Shown: positions 15,703 to 16,087 of the stretch, piece after piece
Layout: each line of letters starts with the position of its first letter
Numbering within the stretch: the first letter of the stretch is position 1
Source: Paracoccaceae bacterium
Lineage (GTDB): Bacteria > Pseudomonadota > Alphaproteobacteria > Rhodobacterales > Rhodobacteraceae
Direction of reading: 5' to 3'
DNA length: 16,087 nt
Assembly: GCA_016764835.1 (NCBI GenBank)
Contig: JAESRD010000219.1
Coordinates: 1 to 16,087, forward strand
The notes under the pieces: generated by a model
What the model was told of the DNA's origin: nothing
The model's database searches: none
Seen by the model: the letters and a program-made list of their open reading frames with translations, nothing else
Position numbers and translations under genes: made by a program

Positions 15703-16087
15703 TTGGCACAGGATCGCAGACAAGAGGCCGATTACCTCACCCCGCTGCGCCGGCTTCTGGGCAGCGTCCTCATTCTGGCGCTCTTCGGGTTATTCCTGTT
15801 CTGGCGGATCGACAGCCCGCGCGTCGAACGGTTCCGCGCGCAGGTCGTCGATCAGGTGGTGCCCTCATTCGACTGGGCTATGGCGCCTGTGGACGGGACC
15901 CTGAACATCCTTCGGGATTTTCAGAGCTACACGCGCATCCATAAGCAAAATCAAGAGCTTCGGCGCGAATTGCAGCAGATGAAGGCCTGGAAAGAGGCCG
16001 CGCTGCAACTGGAGCAGGAGAACGCCCGACTGCTCGATCTGAACAAGGTCCGGCTGGATCCCCGCCTCACCCATGTAACGGGCGTCG
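15703..16087 (+). CDS. mreC: Rod-shape-determining protein MreC, 5' part
   Basis: First 128 codons of MreC, cut by the window end. MreC is a bitopic inner-membrane protein whose periplasmic part scaffolds the elongasome. A cytoplasmic tail (AQDRRQEADYLTPLRRLL) is followed by one transmembrane helix (GSVLILALFGLFLFWRI). Next comes DSPRVERFRAQVVDQVVPSF and a coiled coil from about RIHKQNQELRRELQQMKAWK to LEQENARLLDL, all as in the family. It starts with TTG at 15703, supported by AAAGGGG 5 nt upstream; no ATG in the right place fits. It belongs to the operon with mreB. Confidence 0.92.
   Translation, partial: MAQDRRQEADYLTPLRRLLGSVLILALFGLFLFWRIDSPRVERFRAQVVDQVVPSFDWAMAPVDGTLNILRDFQSYTRIHKQNQELRRELQQMKAWKEAALQLEQENARLLDLNKVRLDPRLTHVTGV

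Overview
The window reads as chromosomal housekeeping DNA from a Rhodobacteraceae-type (Roseobacter-clade) alphaproteobacterium. This is inferred from protein character and gene neighbourhoods: a GltX of about 440 residues, a divergent arylesterase / YbbA-YbbP-like ABC pair, and leuA followed by mreB-mreC. Coding density is high, intergenic gaps are short, and GC is roughly 60 % over most of the window. No tRNA, rRNA, CRISPR array, insertion sequence or phage gene was seen.

Layout. 1-818: 3' part of an EttA-type ABC-F gene, then a hairpin. 988-1194: a two-helix mini membrane protein. 1362-1568: a cold-shock protein with a long 5' leader and a strong terminator that also faces a convergent dodecin gene (1654-1857, -). 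1910-2569 (-): periplasmic SGNH esterase/thioesterase, divergent from an operon of ABC ATPase, FtsX-type permease and a gamma-glutamylcyclotransferase-like gene whose start and stop codons overlap (2622-6374). 6376-7701 (-): glutamyl-tRNA synthetase. 7875-8825: PfkB-type sugar-phosphate kinase. 8833-10950 (-): NAD+ synthetase plus a DUF1801 gene. 11110-12591: an exported protein built from eighteen exact-length MORN repeats. 12666-14419: leuA, preceded by a leucine-rich leader peptide whose mRNA probably starts at its own AUG. 14484-14549 (-): a possible 21-residue protein. 14632-16087: mreB and the start of mreC.

Two things cut across the annotation. First, four conserved genes (ettA, the FtsX permease, nadE, leuA) are each broken by what looks like one missing base, with the protein continuing perfectly in the next frame. 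Uncorrected sequencing errors are more likely than four pseudogenes. Second, mreB changes sharply in GC and codon use near position 15000, which suggests recombination or a chimeric assembly join.

The most biologically interesting element is the leuA leader. It combines a leaderless 26-codon ORF with four consecutive Leu codons, a 10-bp hairpin overlapping its stop codon, and a second 8-bp pairing between the Leu-codon block and the region just upstream of the leuA ribosome binding site. There is no U-tract terminator, so any attenuation would have to be translational, Rho-dependent or otherwise non-classical. The MORN protein, with its two-repeat alternation and a single phase slip, is the second point of interest.
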